Source: Plotosus lineatus (taxonomy: Eukaryota; Chordata; Actinopteri; Siluriformes; Plotosidae). Taken from it: a stretch of 64,000 nucleotides of DNA. The translations under genes and the position numbers were made by a program. The stretch spans positions 7,795,282 through 7,859,281 of the forward strand of contig CM045745.1 in NCBI GenBank assembly GCA_024760905.1, written 5' to 3'. The notes under the pieces are model-generated. The model did no database searches and was not told the DNA's origin. It worked only from the letters and a program-made list of their open reading frames with translations. Shown piece after piece: positions 13,416 through 24,259 of the stretch. Numbering within the stretch: the first letter of the stretch is position 1; the number at the start of each line of letters is the position of its first letter.

Positions 13416-13488
13416 CTTCAAGTCTCGATGGACAATACCACTTAGGTGACAATGATTTACACTCTCTAGAATCTGCTGTATGCAATGA
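13416..13488 (-). CDS. camk2d: CaMKII exon 6a, HRD catalytic loop, delta/gamma-like version
   Basis: This 73-bp exon encodes (S)HCIQQ followed by [19 protein letters not shown], about residues 114-138. It includes the HRD catalytic-loop Asp of the kinase. The acceptor is ctctctcag, with a strong pyrimidine tract, and the donor is gttagt. The [11 protein letters not shown] sequence is typical of vertebrate CaMKII delta (gamma has ESVNHIHQHDI). A second exon of identical length and phase, coding the same segment, lies 736 bp downstream. Because 73 is not a multiple of 3, including both would shift the frame, so the two should be alternatives. Confidence 0.93.
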
Positions 13489-14198
13489 CTGAGAGAGAGA
13501 AACACATGGCAGGAAAGCAAAAGAGGAGAAAGTTCAGCGAGCACAATTAAAACATAGGACAGAACAAACCATAAACAAACGGAGAAACCCCAACACAGGT
13601 GGGGAAAAAAAAAAATCTATTTTATCTCAATATCTTATTGCTGCTGACATTTTATTGAAAGCAAGACCGTGTGAAACTACGTGAGAGAAAAAAAACACAC
13701 AAAAAACAAACCAAAAACATACAACATTGACTTTTACAATGACCACAGAACATTTAAAAAGTATAAAACAGGGTACTGTATGTTTTCTGTGGTGGAAAAA
13801 GAAAGTAAATATTATTTTAAAAAACTCGATTTATGTGAAGCAAGGACATTAAAAGCATTAAAAGTACAGCAAGACATACGAAAGGATATAGGTGCATAGC
13901 AAGCAAGATACACAACACCACACTCAACAGTCATCGCCCTGATATCTTCTATGCAGATCTTTTATATTAATTTTATTTAAATTCTAATCACGAGCACGAT
14001 TTAATATTCGTCCATTCAAAAGCGTAAATGGGAATTTCCGGGATCTATCAAATGATGCATCCCTTGATAAGAGACATGTGCTCCCACAAATAATATACAT
14101 TTTACCTCATTATATCAGTACAGAATTTAATACAAGCAGTGGTATAAATTATTATTATTATTATTTTTTTTTTATTACTAGCATGTGAGGATACAAAC

Positions 14199-14264
14199 CT
14201 GGCATCAGCTTCACTATAGTACTCTCTGGCCACAATATCTTCAAACAGCTCCCCTCCTGTGACT
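14199..14264 (-). CDS. camk2d: CaMKII delta-like kinase, exon 5 (hinge/helix D-E)
   Basis: This 66-bp exon encodes [20 protein letters not shown] plus Ala and the first two bases of a Ser codon, about residues 92-114. It covers the hinge and the following helices that line the ATP pocket. The acceptor is ctttgcag. The donor is gtttgt, a weaker +3/+4 match than the neighbouring gtgagt donors. The last two bases (AG) must join T from either of the two following 73-bp exons, so this exon is the common 5' partner of the tandem pair. A degenerate SINE lies just upstream. Confidence 0.95.
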
Positions 14265-14364
14265 CTGCAAAGTATGAGAATGAACAGGTGAATTCAATAA
14301 TAGCTGCCAGTACCTTCCAGTGCCATTCGGGCATCAAGTCATCTTCAGTAATAATTTTCTCCAG

Positions 14365-14620
14365 ATAACAGTTACAGCGTACCTGGAGCCTATCCTGGGA
14401 AGATTGTGTGTGAGGCACAAAAAAAAAAAAAAAAACACCCTGTGCTGGACACGATTGTATCACAAGATTGCTCTTGTATACTTCCCCACTCTCAAAAAGC
14501 CTAAAATCCATCGATGATCATGTTTTTGGGAGAGCAGAAGTATGGAGACAACCCGGAGGAAACCCATATGGACACAGGACACCATGTATAGCTCCACAAA
14601 ACAAAACAAAAAAAGAGCAG
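14365..14620 (-). mobile_element. degenerate L2-tailed SINE body
   Basis: Elements of the body (gtccatatgggtttcctccg, tctccatacttctgctctcc) and the tail (cccaggataggctccaggta) are recognisable on the minus strand. The head is missing. It is interrupted by a poly-A run. Confidence 0.5.
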
Positions 14621-14639
14621 CCCAGGGACAGGACCTAGG

Positions 14640-14985
14640 TGGGGTCAGTGATGTAATGGTTAGGGTGTTGGGCTCATGATCGAGAGGCTCTGTGTTCGAA
14701 TCCCAGTTAGACCCCCACTGTGCTAAGCCCCCCGGGCAAGGTCCTAACCAAAAGTGTGCCTCTGTTCACCCAGCAGTATGAATGGGTACCAGTAAGAAAA
14801 TACTGGGAGGCTAATCTGGGATGGACTAGAGTCTCATCCAAGAGGAGTTGAACTCCTGGTAGCTTCACGCTACGGAAACCGGGAATAAGCACCGGTCTGA
14901 TGAGCCACTAGGCTCGGGTGTAAAGCCCAACAGAGTACCTAAGGGCAGGACCGTCGGGCTATGAAAACCGCTTAATTGGATAAAT
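14640..14985 (+). mobile_element. tRNA-Met-like SINE
   Basis: The head is gatgtaatggttagggtgtt then gggctcatgatcgagagg, with box B gttcgaatccca. The body runs through gggtaccagtaagaaaatac to ccgggaataagcaccggtc. It lies 376 bp upstream of camk2d exon 5 in the opposite orientation. Confidence 0.85.
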
Positions 14986-15409
14986 TACCTTTCGTAAGGC
15001 AGTGAAAGGAAACAGTTGAAAGGAGCTCTAAATAAATAATTTGTAAATATATCAGAAACAATCAAGCCAACGTCGTAAAAACAGAGACTGACTGGCTGAA
15101 AAACAAATTGGATTGATGGGAAGAAACGCTGTTCTGGAGGAAACATCAAAAAAGCCTGCAGAATCAACGAAGAGCAAAACATTCAGTGGCATTTGTTCTG
15201 TGAAGCAGGTCAACCTGTCAAGTGTGTAAGTCTTGGCCAATGTGGTCTTTTGATCTTTAAGCAAAATAGATATTTGTTTAGAAACATCAGTCAGCATTAA
15301 AGTTACATTAAAACAATTCTATTATTATTCTATAAATATATTCACACAGTTCAAACTCGGTTCTTCAAGCCAAACACTTAAAAGTTGCACCTACTCTTTC
15401 ATATAATTC

Positions 15410-17983
15410 TTCTTCTTTTCCTTTCAGCTGTTCCCTTCAGGGCTCGCCACAGCGAATGGTCCACCTCCATCTCATCCTATCCTCTGCATCTTCTACTCTT
15501 ACACCAACTACCTTCATGTCCTCCTTCACCACATCCATAAATCTTCTCTATGGTCTTCCTGTAGGCCTTCTGCCTGGTAGTTCCAACCTCAGCATCCTAC
15601 TACCAATATACTCAATATCCCTCCTCTGGACATGTCCAAACCATCTCAATCTGGCCTCTCTGACTTTGTCTCCAAAACCTCTTCCATGTGTTGTCCCTCT
15701 GATGTACTCATTCCTGATCCTATCCATCCTCGTTACTCCCAAAGAGAACCTCAACATTTTCATCTCTGCTACCTCCAGCTCTGCCTCCTGTCTTTTCCCC
15801 AGCGCCACTGTTTCTAAACCATACAACATCGCTGGCCTCAACACCGTCTTGTACACTTTTCCCTTCATTCTTGCTGATACTCTCCTATCACACATCACAC
15901 CGGACACTTTTCTCCAACCATTCCAACCTGCCTGCACACGCTTCTTCACCTCTTTTCCACACTCTCCATTGCACTGGATTGTTGGGCCTAAGTACTTAAA
16001 ATCCTCCACCTCCTTTAACTCTGCTCCCTGTAACCTCACCGTTCCTCTTGGGTCCTTGTCGTTCACACATATGTATTCTGTCTTACTGAGGCTAACCTTC
16101 ATTCCCCTCCTTTCTAGGGCATACCTCCATCTCTCTAGATTTTCCTGCACTTGTTCTCTGCTCTCACTACAGATCACAATGTCATCTGCAAACACCATAG
16201 TCCATGGAAAAGCTTGTCTCACAGCCTGTCCATCACCATAGCAAACAAGAAGGGGCTCAGAGCTGACCCTTGATGCAGTCCCACCTCCACTTTGAACTCT
16301 TCTGTCACACTGACAGCACACCTCACTACTGTCTTACATCTCTCATACATGTCCTGCACCACTCTAACATACTTCTCTGCCACTCCAGACTTCCTCATAC
16401 AATACTACAGTTCTTCTCTCGGCACCCTGTCATATGCTTTCTCCAGATCCACAAAGGCACAATGTAGCTCCCTCTGACCTTCTCTGTAACTTCTCTATTA
16501 ACATCCTCAAAGCAAACACTGCATCTGTGGTGCTCTTTCTTGGCATGAAACCAAACTGTTGTTCACAAATGCTGACCTCTGCCCTTAGTCTAGCTTCCAC
16601 TATTCTTTCCCATAACTTCATCGTATGACTCATCAACTTTATCCCTCTGTAGTTGCCACAACTCTGCACGTCTCCCTTGTTTTTAAAAATGGGCACCATC
16701 ACACTTCTCCTCCATTCCTCCAGCATCTGCTCACTGTCTAAGGCTTAGTTGAATGTTCTTGTCAGAAAATCTACTGCTACTTCGCCTCGACACTTCCATA
16801 CTTCCACCAGTATGTCATCAGGACCAACTGCCTTTCAACTCTTCAACCTCTTCAATGCCCTCCTCACTTCACCCTTACCAATCTTTGCTACTTCCTGGTC
16901 CTCAACGGTCACCTCTTCTACTCTTTTTTCTCTCTCTCAGTTTCCTCATACATCAGCTCTTCAAAGTACTCTTTCCATCTTCCCAGCACACTTCTATCAT
17001 CAGTCAATACATTTCCCTCTCTGTCCTTAATCACTCTAACTTGCTGCAGGTCTCTCCCATCTCTATTTCTCTGCTTTGCCAATCTGTATAAATAATTTTC
17101 TCCCTCCTTACTGTCCAACCTATCATACAAGTCATCATACGCCCTGTTTGGCCTTTGACACCGCTACCGTTGCCTTACGCGGTGTCTCCCTGTACTCTTG
17201 TTTACATTATTCAGTCCTTTCAATGTTCCACTTCTTCTTAGCTAACCTTTTCCTTCGTACACACACATGCACTTCCTGATTCCACCACCAAGTCTCCTAT
17301 CTACTGCCCTTCCAGAGGACACACCAAGTACTCTCCTACCTGTCTCCCTGATCACATTAGCTGTAGTTGTCCAGTCATCTGGAAGCACTTCCTGACCACC
17401 CAAAGCCTGTTTCAACTCCTCCTTGAAGACAACACTACACTCTTTCTTTTTCAGCTTCCACCACTTTGTCTTCTGCTCTGCCTTTGCCTTCCTCACCTTC
17501 CTCACCATCAGCGTCATTCTGCACACCACCGTCCCATGCTGTTTGGCAACACTCACCTACTACTACTTTGCAGTTACTGACTTCTTTCAAATTACATCGT
17601 CTGCACAAGATGTAGTCTACCTGTGTGCTCCTACCTCCACCTTTATAAGTCACCCTATGCTCCTGTCTCTTCTGGAAGAAAGTATTCACCACAGCCATTT
17701 CCTCTTCTCTCTCCACCTATGGACACCCCCCCCCCCCGCCTCTCCTTCTTCGACCAACAGTAGTCCAATTTCCACCAGCACCCTGTTGGTTAACAGCACT
17801 GATTGCGGTCGTTGTTAACCCAGGCCTCAACTCATCCGGTATGAAATTCGTTTTGATCACTCGCATAACAATTTTGGCAGAATTTTTACGCCAGATGCCC
17901 TTCCTGTCACAACCCTTTGCATTTATCTGGGCTTGGGACCAGCATGAGGGTGAACACTGGCTTGTGCCCCCCCCGACTGCATT
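15410..17983 (-). mobile_element. RTE-clade LINE, internally deleted, with 16-bp target-site duplication
   Basis: The element is flanked by the direct repeat ctctttcatataattc at 15394-15409 and 17984-17999. It is read on the minus strand. The 5' end (near 17.95 kb) has a leader with gggttgtgacaggaagggca. Then comes only the C-terminal part of the apurinic endonuclease (NTFFQKRQEHRVTYK, QVDYILCRR near 17.6 kb). The linker, RT fingers and palm ([20 protein letters not shown] near 16.55 kb; FADDIVICSESREQ near 16.17 kb) and the RTE-type C-terminal region (RMKGKVYKTVLRPAMLYGLE near 15.85 kb) follow. The 3' end is tgtggcgagccctgaaggga then a GAA-rich tail. The N-terminal endonuclease is missing at a poly-C junction near 17.73 kb, and several frameshifts and stops make it inactive. 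Confidence 0.85.
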
Positions 17984-18079
17984 CTCTTTCATATAATTCA
18001 TCAGTTTATATTTTATATAAAAAATATAGATTTCTTATAATTCCAATACTTTCAATAATATATCTTTCATATAATTCAT

Positions 18080-18353
18080 TCCCCAGTGCGGCTAACTGGG
18101 TTATCAAAGGCGGGCCATGTCTCTCACTGTCTATGGTGAGAGGCATGTAAAAGAACCATTGCTGACTTTCGTAAAGAGTAGCTGCAAAGTCGTCAGCGTG
18201 TTTCTGTCCCTTGCTAAAAGGGTTGTGACAGGAAGGGCATCCGATGTAAAAACCTCTGCCAAATCAAACGTGCGAATCAGATGATTCGCTGTGGCGACTC
18301 CCGAGTAAAAAGGGAAAAAGCCATAAGGAAGACAGACAGACAAGACAGACAGA
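18080..18353 (+). mobile_element. SINE, RTE-tailed form, 5'-truncated
   Basis: It begins inside the core (cagtgcggctaactgggtta) and runs through aaagggttgtgacaggaagg and gattcgctgtggcgactccc to gaaggaagacagacag. It is flanked by atctttcatataatt-like repeats that also flank the RTE LINE to its left. Confidence 0.85.
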
Positions 18354-19184
18354 CATCTTTCATATAATTGATCAGTTTATATTATTTGTACTTTTTGAGT
18401 TTGAGGTTACTGCAGGTGTCCATTAAATATGCATTCCTGTATTAACATAGAAAATAAACCTTCTTTGCTTCAAAACAAAGATCTAGAACATTACTGTTTT
18501 GGGTCTGATGCTGCATTCAAATTAAGGTGTGTGTTCCACATGGTTATGAGAACATTTGACACGTGCTCACAATAATATTGACACGGAGTTTATGGTTCCA
18601 CAGTTAGTTAGGCCATGCTTTTTTGTATTCCTTGTTCTGTTATTGTCAACCCAAGTCAGGAAAAAAAACATTAATAACAGGTTATTTTATTTTTTTCTTG
18701 AACACATCTGAACAAAAATGAAAAAAAAATGGGGTAAACATATTTTTTGGCCTTTCTTGTATTCTTAAAGGAGTCTTAGCAAGTGCTTTAACATTTAATA
18801 ACTTTAACAGCCTGTCCTGAGCTGATGACATACATATAACACTCTTCATACTTAGTGTATTCTGTTGAATCTAGTGCTTTAAACAGATCACGGACACTTA
18901 CAGTCACAACACAAAAACGACTTTCCCAAAAATACTTTCATACACCTCCACTTTCACCTGACCTCAGGGTGGTACTAAAATTGAGTGAACCCTCAGGTCG
19001 CTTTTGATGCTAAAGTGGAGAATGTCTGTACTCAGAACAAAATCTGAATTTGAATCCAGTAAATGTTTACAATAAATATCAGAATGAGGAAAATGTAACC
19101 TTAGTGACCTTAGACATGAGCTGGATTGAGAAGTTCATGTAACTTTACATTCTAGCGTTTTCACGCATAACAACTTGCATAATT

Positions 19185-19548
19185 TAGTTCCACCCTGGAG
19201 ATCGCAAGTTCAAATCCGGTTTAATGCCACAACCATCCGTGACCGGGAATCCGTGTGAGCTTTCACAGGAGTGATGGCATACACTCACTTCCCTGACACT
19301 CACAGCAAATGCCAGCCAATCCTGGCCATCTGTGAGCTCATTCTTACAAAGGGACAGATATGCTTTCCCTCCGAGTGTGTTAGACCGTCCCCAAATATGC
19401 ATGCACTGCTGTTCGAAAAGAGGTGAGTGGCTAATATTAAACGTGATTAAGGAAGTGTGTGCATGCTTTCGCTTCATCTCTGGTTGGTGGTGGTCATGTG
19501 ATCGGATGGGTGGGAATTGGATACTAATAAATTAGGGAGAAAATGGTT
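19185..19548 (+). mobile_element. SINE-like repeat, family D
   Basis: It shares, with 28398-28745, a box B-like cgcaagttcaaatccggt, then tgatggcatacactcacttc, gtgttagaccgtccccaaat and a 3' end aaattagggagaaaat. A tRNA-derived SINE is likely; the box A end is weak. Confidence 0.6.
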
Positions 19549-19794
19549 GGTAGGGTTTTAATTCCATGATTTTAGATCTGTGAGCAGTAGTTCTGCAGGT
19601 GGAAAGGCTTTGCTGATGAGATCAGTCATAAAGTCAAAGGAATACTCAGTATAGGATGGCACAAGTAACCACTACTTATAAATTTGTTAAGCAGAAAAGA
19701 ATCTTGAAATAGATAATACACTAAACCTTTAGGTGGACCGGCAGTTTTAACAAGACCATAGGCAACCAAAAACAGTCATCTGGGGCTACACTAT

Positions 19795-20029
19795 ACCACG
19801 TGTTTGGGGTATAGCGTAGCGTGCGTAGGCCTCCGTCAGTCCCGAAGGACTATGGCTGCGCTCTGGCCAGTATCCCGACTAGTGATACTCCCCAGTGCAC
19901 AGAGCCTGGGTAGGGAGTAATGAGGGACAGGCTGTTACCCAAGCAGCAAGTCCCCCCCTGTCTCGGCGCCACCGGAAGGATCCAATGGAAAGGCAAGTGC
20001 CGATACGACTGGGTTCCAGTGCCGCTGCA
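19795..20029 (+). repeat. unclassified interspersed repeat, copy 1
   Basis: A block starting tgcgtaggcctccgtcagtc, then actatggctgcgctctggcc and agcctgggtagggagtaatg, recurs at 22922-23175. It lacks pol III boxes and coding sequence. It runs into a SINE body on the right. Confidence 0.7.
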
Positions 20030-20235
20030 GAAGAGAAACTACGGTCAATTTAGAACGGCCAATTAACCTACAGTGCACGTCTTTGGATTGCGGGAAACCG
20101 AGCACCGGAGGAAACCCGCACAAGCACGGGGAGAACATGCAAACTCCACACAGAAACGCCCAGGCCGGGAATCGAACCCGGGCCTTCTTGCTGTGAGGCG
20201 GACGTGCTAACCACTACGCCACCGTACCGTGCCGT
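20030..20235 (-). mobile_element. tRNA-headed SINE (cacggtggcgtagtggttag family)
   Basis: Reversed, the head is cggcacggtacggtggcgta then gtggttagcacgtccg, with box B gggttcgattccc. It is followed by tttgcatgttctccccgtgc. Its 3' side is fused to the 19.82-kb repeat. Confidence 0.85.
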
Positions 20236-20479
20236 GTTTGGGGTAACACCTTAGATAACAAGTTATGTTTCTCAATATAGCGCAACGCTTTGTAAGTCAT
20301 CCCCTTTTGGGAGGGATGTTTGCCAAATTGCAAAGTTATTCAAAATATATAAAGTCTATCCTCTGCTAATGACCCACGCATGAGAGGTATATTGTGAAAC
20401 TTCCTATGGTTGGTTTCATTTCCGCTGCCTTGACACCTTTATAATCTCTTATAAAATAATTAACCACTACATACTATAA

Positions 20480-20481
<2 letters not shown>

Positions 20482-20534
<53 letters not shown>
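20482..20534. repeat. (TA)n microsatellite
   Basis: Lies at the truncated 5' edge of the Tc1 relic. Confidence 0.95.
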
Positions 20535-20537
<3 letters not shown>

Positions 20538-20542
<5 letters not shown>

Positions 20543-20940
20543 ATGCCAGCCATATGTGCATATGCTAGTGCTGTGCATCCACATTTTCTGCTAATGGATG
20601 ACAATGCACCAATCCATCAAGCAAGGCTGGTGCAGGACTGCTTGAATATCGAGGGAATCCATCGTATAGACTGGCCAGCATGTTCACCAGATCTTAATCC
20701 CATTAAGCACCTATGGGATCAGCTCGGGAGAGCCGTGCGACGTCGCCAACACCCTCCAAGCAACATCCAGCAGCTCAGAGAGGTGCGAACTGAAGAATGG
20801 GACCGACTAGACCAGGCAGCCATTGACCGATTGATCCAGAGCATGCCAAGGCGGTGTCAGGCTTGTATTCAAGCCAGAGGAGGCCACAAAAGATTAAGAT
20901 GGATTGGAATAGCGTGTGACTTTGAAGTGAACTGTTGAAA
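20538..20940 (+). pseudogene. Tc1/mariner transposase C-terminal relic
   Basis: A 133-residue frame reads FLLMDDNAPIHQARLVQD, then WPACSPDLNPIKHLWDQLG, then a C-terminal MPRRCQACIQARGG. The spacing from the second catalytic Asp to the third catalytic position is the Tc1-type 34 residues, but that position is Lys (IKHLWD) where the family has Glu. The copy is therefore catalytically dead as well as 5'-truncated at a (TA)n tract. Confidence 0.85.
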
Positions 20941-21167
20941 TTTTGTTGTTAGGGACAATTTGCTATTGTCTTTGTTTGATGTGGTTAAGACTGTAAATAA
21001 AACAGTATCTGGATCTGGTCTTTAAAATAGGGTCCTCATTTCAAAATTTAAAATATTACAAATATTAAAATTAATATTACAAAAAATAAAAATTACAAAT
21101 ATTACTGCACAAAAATCAAACTGACAAAAATAGCCAAATATTGACAAATATCCTTACCTTTTTTTTT

Positions 21168-21787
<620 letters not shown>

Positions 21788-22098
21788 TATATCCGTAATT
21801 TACTGGTTTTCGTCCGTAGGTGTCCGCATGCTCCAGTTTCTTAGCAACAACATTCTCAAGCCTGTAACCACTTAGACAATGATATCACATTTCAAAAGAA
21901 AATCCCATTCTTGCAACAACATACTTTTCTAAAAATATTGTTTAATTTCCATACTTCATTTTCCTATGCAATACATTTGTAGTTTTGCTGAACTTAACTT
22001 TACAAACATGTTAGTGTTGCGGTGGCTCCAATTGAATTCTGGTGAACGGATGACAATAAAAATGGGATTTGATTAGCTGCCTGGATCTCTCTCAAACA

Positions 22099-22154
<56 letters not shown>
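22099..22154. repeat. (CA)n microsatellite
   Basis: Nearly pure CA run about 275 bp downstream of exon 4 in transcription order. Confidence 0.95.
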
Positions 22155-22158
<4 letters not shown>

Positions 22159-22283
22159 TGTGGGTCCATCCAGACTGCCAATAGTGCTAATTACCAGGCT
22201 GCCAGACCCTTAATTTTTGGTTATATTTGGTAAGGGGAGGTGCCAACTCTGAAGTACACACCTGAATTGGCAACAATGATAAG

Positions 22284-22313
22284 CACACGCACACGCACAC
22301 GCACACACACGCA

Positions 22314-22360
<47 letters not shown>

Positions 22361-22376
22361 ACACACACACACACAC

Positions 22377-22416
<40 letters not shown>
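22284..22416. repeat. long (CA)n microsatellite next to exon 4
   Basis: A 130-bp CA-rich tract with CG and AT interruptions, ending 13 bp from the exon 4 donor. On the transcribed strand it is (GT)n, a class known to bind splicing factors. Confidence 0.95.
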
Positions 22417-22418
<2 letters not shown>

Positions 22419-22428
22419 AATTACTTAC

Positions 22429-22483
22429 AAATCAAAGACAAGGTAGTGGAACCCCTCTTCAGATATGCTGTCATGGAGTCGCA
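22429..22483 (-). CDS. camk2d: CaMKII delta-like kinase, exon 4
   Basis: This 55-bp exon encodes (V)[17 protein letters not shown](L), about residues 74-92, in the N-lobe strands leading to the hinge. The acceptor is cttacag and the donor gtaagta. The phases join exon 3 (split Val codon) and exon 5 (split Leu codon, TT|A). [10 protein letters not shown] matches delta, gamma and beta; alpha has EGHHYLIFDL. The upstream intron is about 10.2 kb and the downstream one about 8.2 kb, both filled with SINEs, LINEs and microsatellites. A (CA)n tract begins 13 bases past the donor, which could affect splicing but shows no damage to the site. Confidence 0.95.
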
Positions 22484-22861
22484 CTGTAAGGGGTGGAGAG
22501 ATCAAAAGAGATAAGCTGATTAGATTTAACACAGGATACAGATGCACCCACTTTCCAAACCATTTACTATCCCTGTGTGCCTGAGTCAATCTGTGCATGG
22601 AACGAGTGTGTAATAGACTAGAGAATTGTTAGAGAGATCTCATACATTCAGAGAACACTGAACAGACTCTTCTAAATTACATTTACACACCCCTTACGGC
22701 TAATAAACACATTCATCTTTATTGTGCTCTGACAGAAACCTCTATATAACCTCAAATATATCACTATTTATCCATGGCTGGTGTCCAAGTATCATTTTTC
22801 TTATATCAAAACAGAGCTAATGTACAATACCAGTCAAATGTTTGAAGAAAAAGAAAAAAAA

Positions 22862-22863
<2 letters not shown>

Positions 22864-22921
<58 letters not shown>
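22864..22921. repeat. (TA)n microsatellite
   Basis: Pure TA run joining the unclassified repeat at 22922. Confidence 0.95.
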
Positions 22922-22925
<4 letters not shown>

Positions 22926-23175
22926 GGCCTCTGTCAGTCCTGGAGGACTATGGCTGCGCTCTGGCTGGTATCCCGGCTGGTGATACTCTCCAGTGTACAG
23001 AGCCTGGGTAGGGAGTAATGGAGGACAGGCTATTACCCAAGCAGCAAGTCCCCCCTCTCGACGCCACCGGAATGATCCAATGGAAGGACAAGTGTCGATT
23101 TGACTGGGTTCCAGTGCGGCTGCAGGAGTTGCCAGAATGTTACTATGAACGAACTGCCTCGGGGACTCCGACTCC
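22922..23175 (+). repeat. unclassified interspersed repeat, copy 2
   Basis: Same block as 19795-20029 (gtaggcctctgtcagtcctg, ttacccaagcagcaagtccc, actgggttccagtgcggctg). It extends about 50 bp further than copy 1 before joining a SINE core fragment. Confidence 0.7.
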
Positions 23176-23280
23176 CGATTAGAAACACGCTGACGGCTTT
23201 GCAGCTTACTCTTTAAAATCAGCAATGGTTCTTTTACATGCCTCACACCATAGACAGTGAGAGACATGGCCGGCCTATGC
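23176..23280 (-). mobile_element. SINE core fragment
   Basis: Only the shared core remains (aaacacgctgacggctttgc to gagagacatggccggcc). It is fused to an unrelated repeat on the left and a (TA)n tract on the right. Confidence 0.75.
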
Positions 23281-23288
23281 CATGTGTT

Positions 23289-23309
23289 TATATATATATA
23301 TATATACAT

Positions 23310-23403
<94 letters not shown>
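23289..23403. repeat. (TA)n/(CA)n compound microsatellite
   Basis: TA run, short CA run, then a long TA run. Confidence 0.95.
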
Positions 23404-23407
<4 letters not shown>

Positions 23408-23507
23408 TTTCTAAGGCTTTGTCCAAATAAAACTGGTTAAATCCAAAAGATTAAAAATAAATAAATAAACAAACGTTCTTTTTACAAGCTATCATTTTTG
23501 TACTTTT

Positions 23508-23850
23508 CAGTGGTGGACTGGTGGTATAGGGTGCTAGATCACCCTGATCCTAAAGTTGGGGGTTCGAGTCCCACTCTCCACAAGATTCTCACTGTACCCC
23601 CAGTGCAGCTAACTGGGTTATGAAAGGCCGGCCATGTCTCTCACGTGTGTCTCACATGTGAGAGGTTGATGTAAAAGAACCATTGCTGACTTTCGTAAAG
23701 AGCATCTGCAAAGCCGTTGGCATGTTTCTGTCCCTTGCTAAAGGGTTGTGTCGAAAAGGGCATCCGACGTAAAAACCTACGCCAAATCAAACATGCGAAT
23801 CATTCGCTGTGGCGACCCCTGAAAAAAGGGAAAAAGCCGAAAGAAAAAGA
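23508..23850 (+). mobile_element. SINE, RTE-tailed form, full length
   Basis: It has the head gtggtggactggtggtatag and box B gggttcgagtccc, the common core, the RTE 5'-like part (gggttgtgtcgaaaagggca) and the RTE 3' tail (attcgctgtggcgacccctg). An inverted copy begins 43 bp to the right. Confidence 0.88.
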
Positions 23851-23893
23851 AGTTCACGCACACCAAAACTAAAACACCCCATTGATGCCAATG

Positions 23894-24244
23894 TCTGTCT
23901 GTCTTCCTTTCGGCTTTTTTCCCTTTTACTCGGGAGTCGCCACAGCGAATCATCTGATTCGCACGTTTGATTTGGCAGAGGTTTTTACGTCGGATGCCCT
24001 TCCTGTCACAACCCTTTTTAGCAAGAGACAGAAACAACGCTGACGACTTTGCTACTCTTTACGAAAGTCAGCAATGGTTCTTTTACATGAACCTCTCACC
24101 ATAGACAGTGAGAGACATGGCCCGCCTTTGATAACCCAGTTAGCTGCACTGGGGGGGGGGGGGGGGCAGTGACAACCTTGTGGAGAGTGGGACTCGAACC
24201 CCCAACCTTTGGATCAGCGATCCAGCACCCTATACCAATGCCCC
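23894..24244 (-). mobile_element. SINE, RTE-tailed form, full length, with TSD
   Basis: Same family as the preceding copy, in the opposite orientation. The direct repeat tgatgccaatg lies at 23883-23893 and 24245-24255. Confidence 0.9.
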
Positions 24245-24259
24245 TGATGCCAATGATAA

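Noticed and set aside
15456..16241. 261-residue plus-strand frame and similar long Ser/Leu/Pro-rich frames at 35288-35905, 55321-56220 and 56598-57584
   Set aside because: They are antisense shadows of the RTE reverse transcriptase.
22099..22416. CRISPR-like regular repeat
   Set aside because: Simple (CA)n microsatellites in a vertebrate genome; no spacers.
22187..22446. Cys-Val and Thr-His repeat proteins on both strands
   Set aside because: They are translations of the (CA)n/(GT)n microsatellite; no gene.
23520..23590. Possible tRNA genes with gggttcgagtcc-type box B
   Set aside because: These are heads of SINEs repeated many times in the window; the cloverleaf is incomplete and they are followed by SINE cores.
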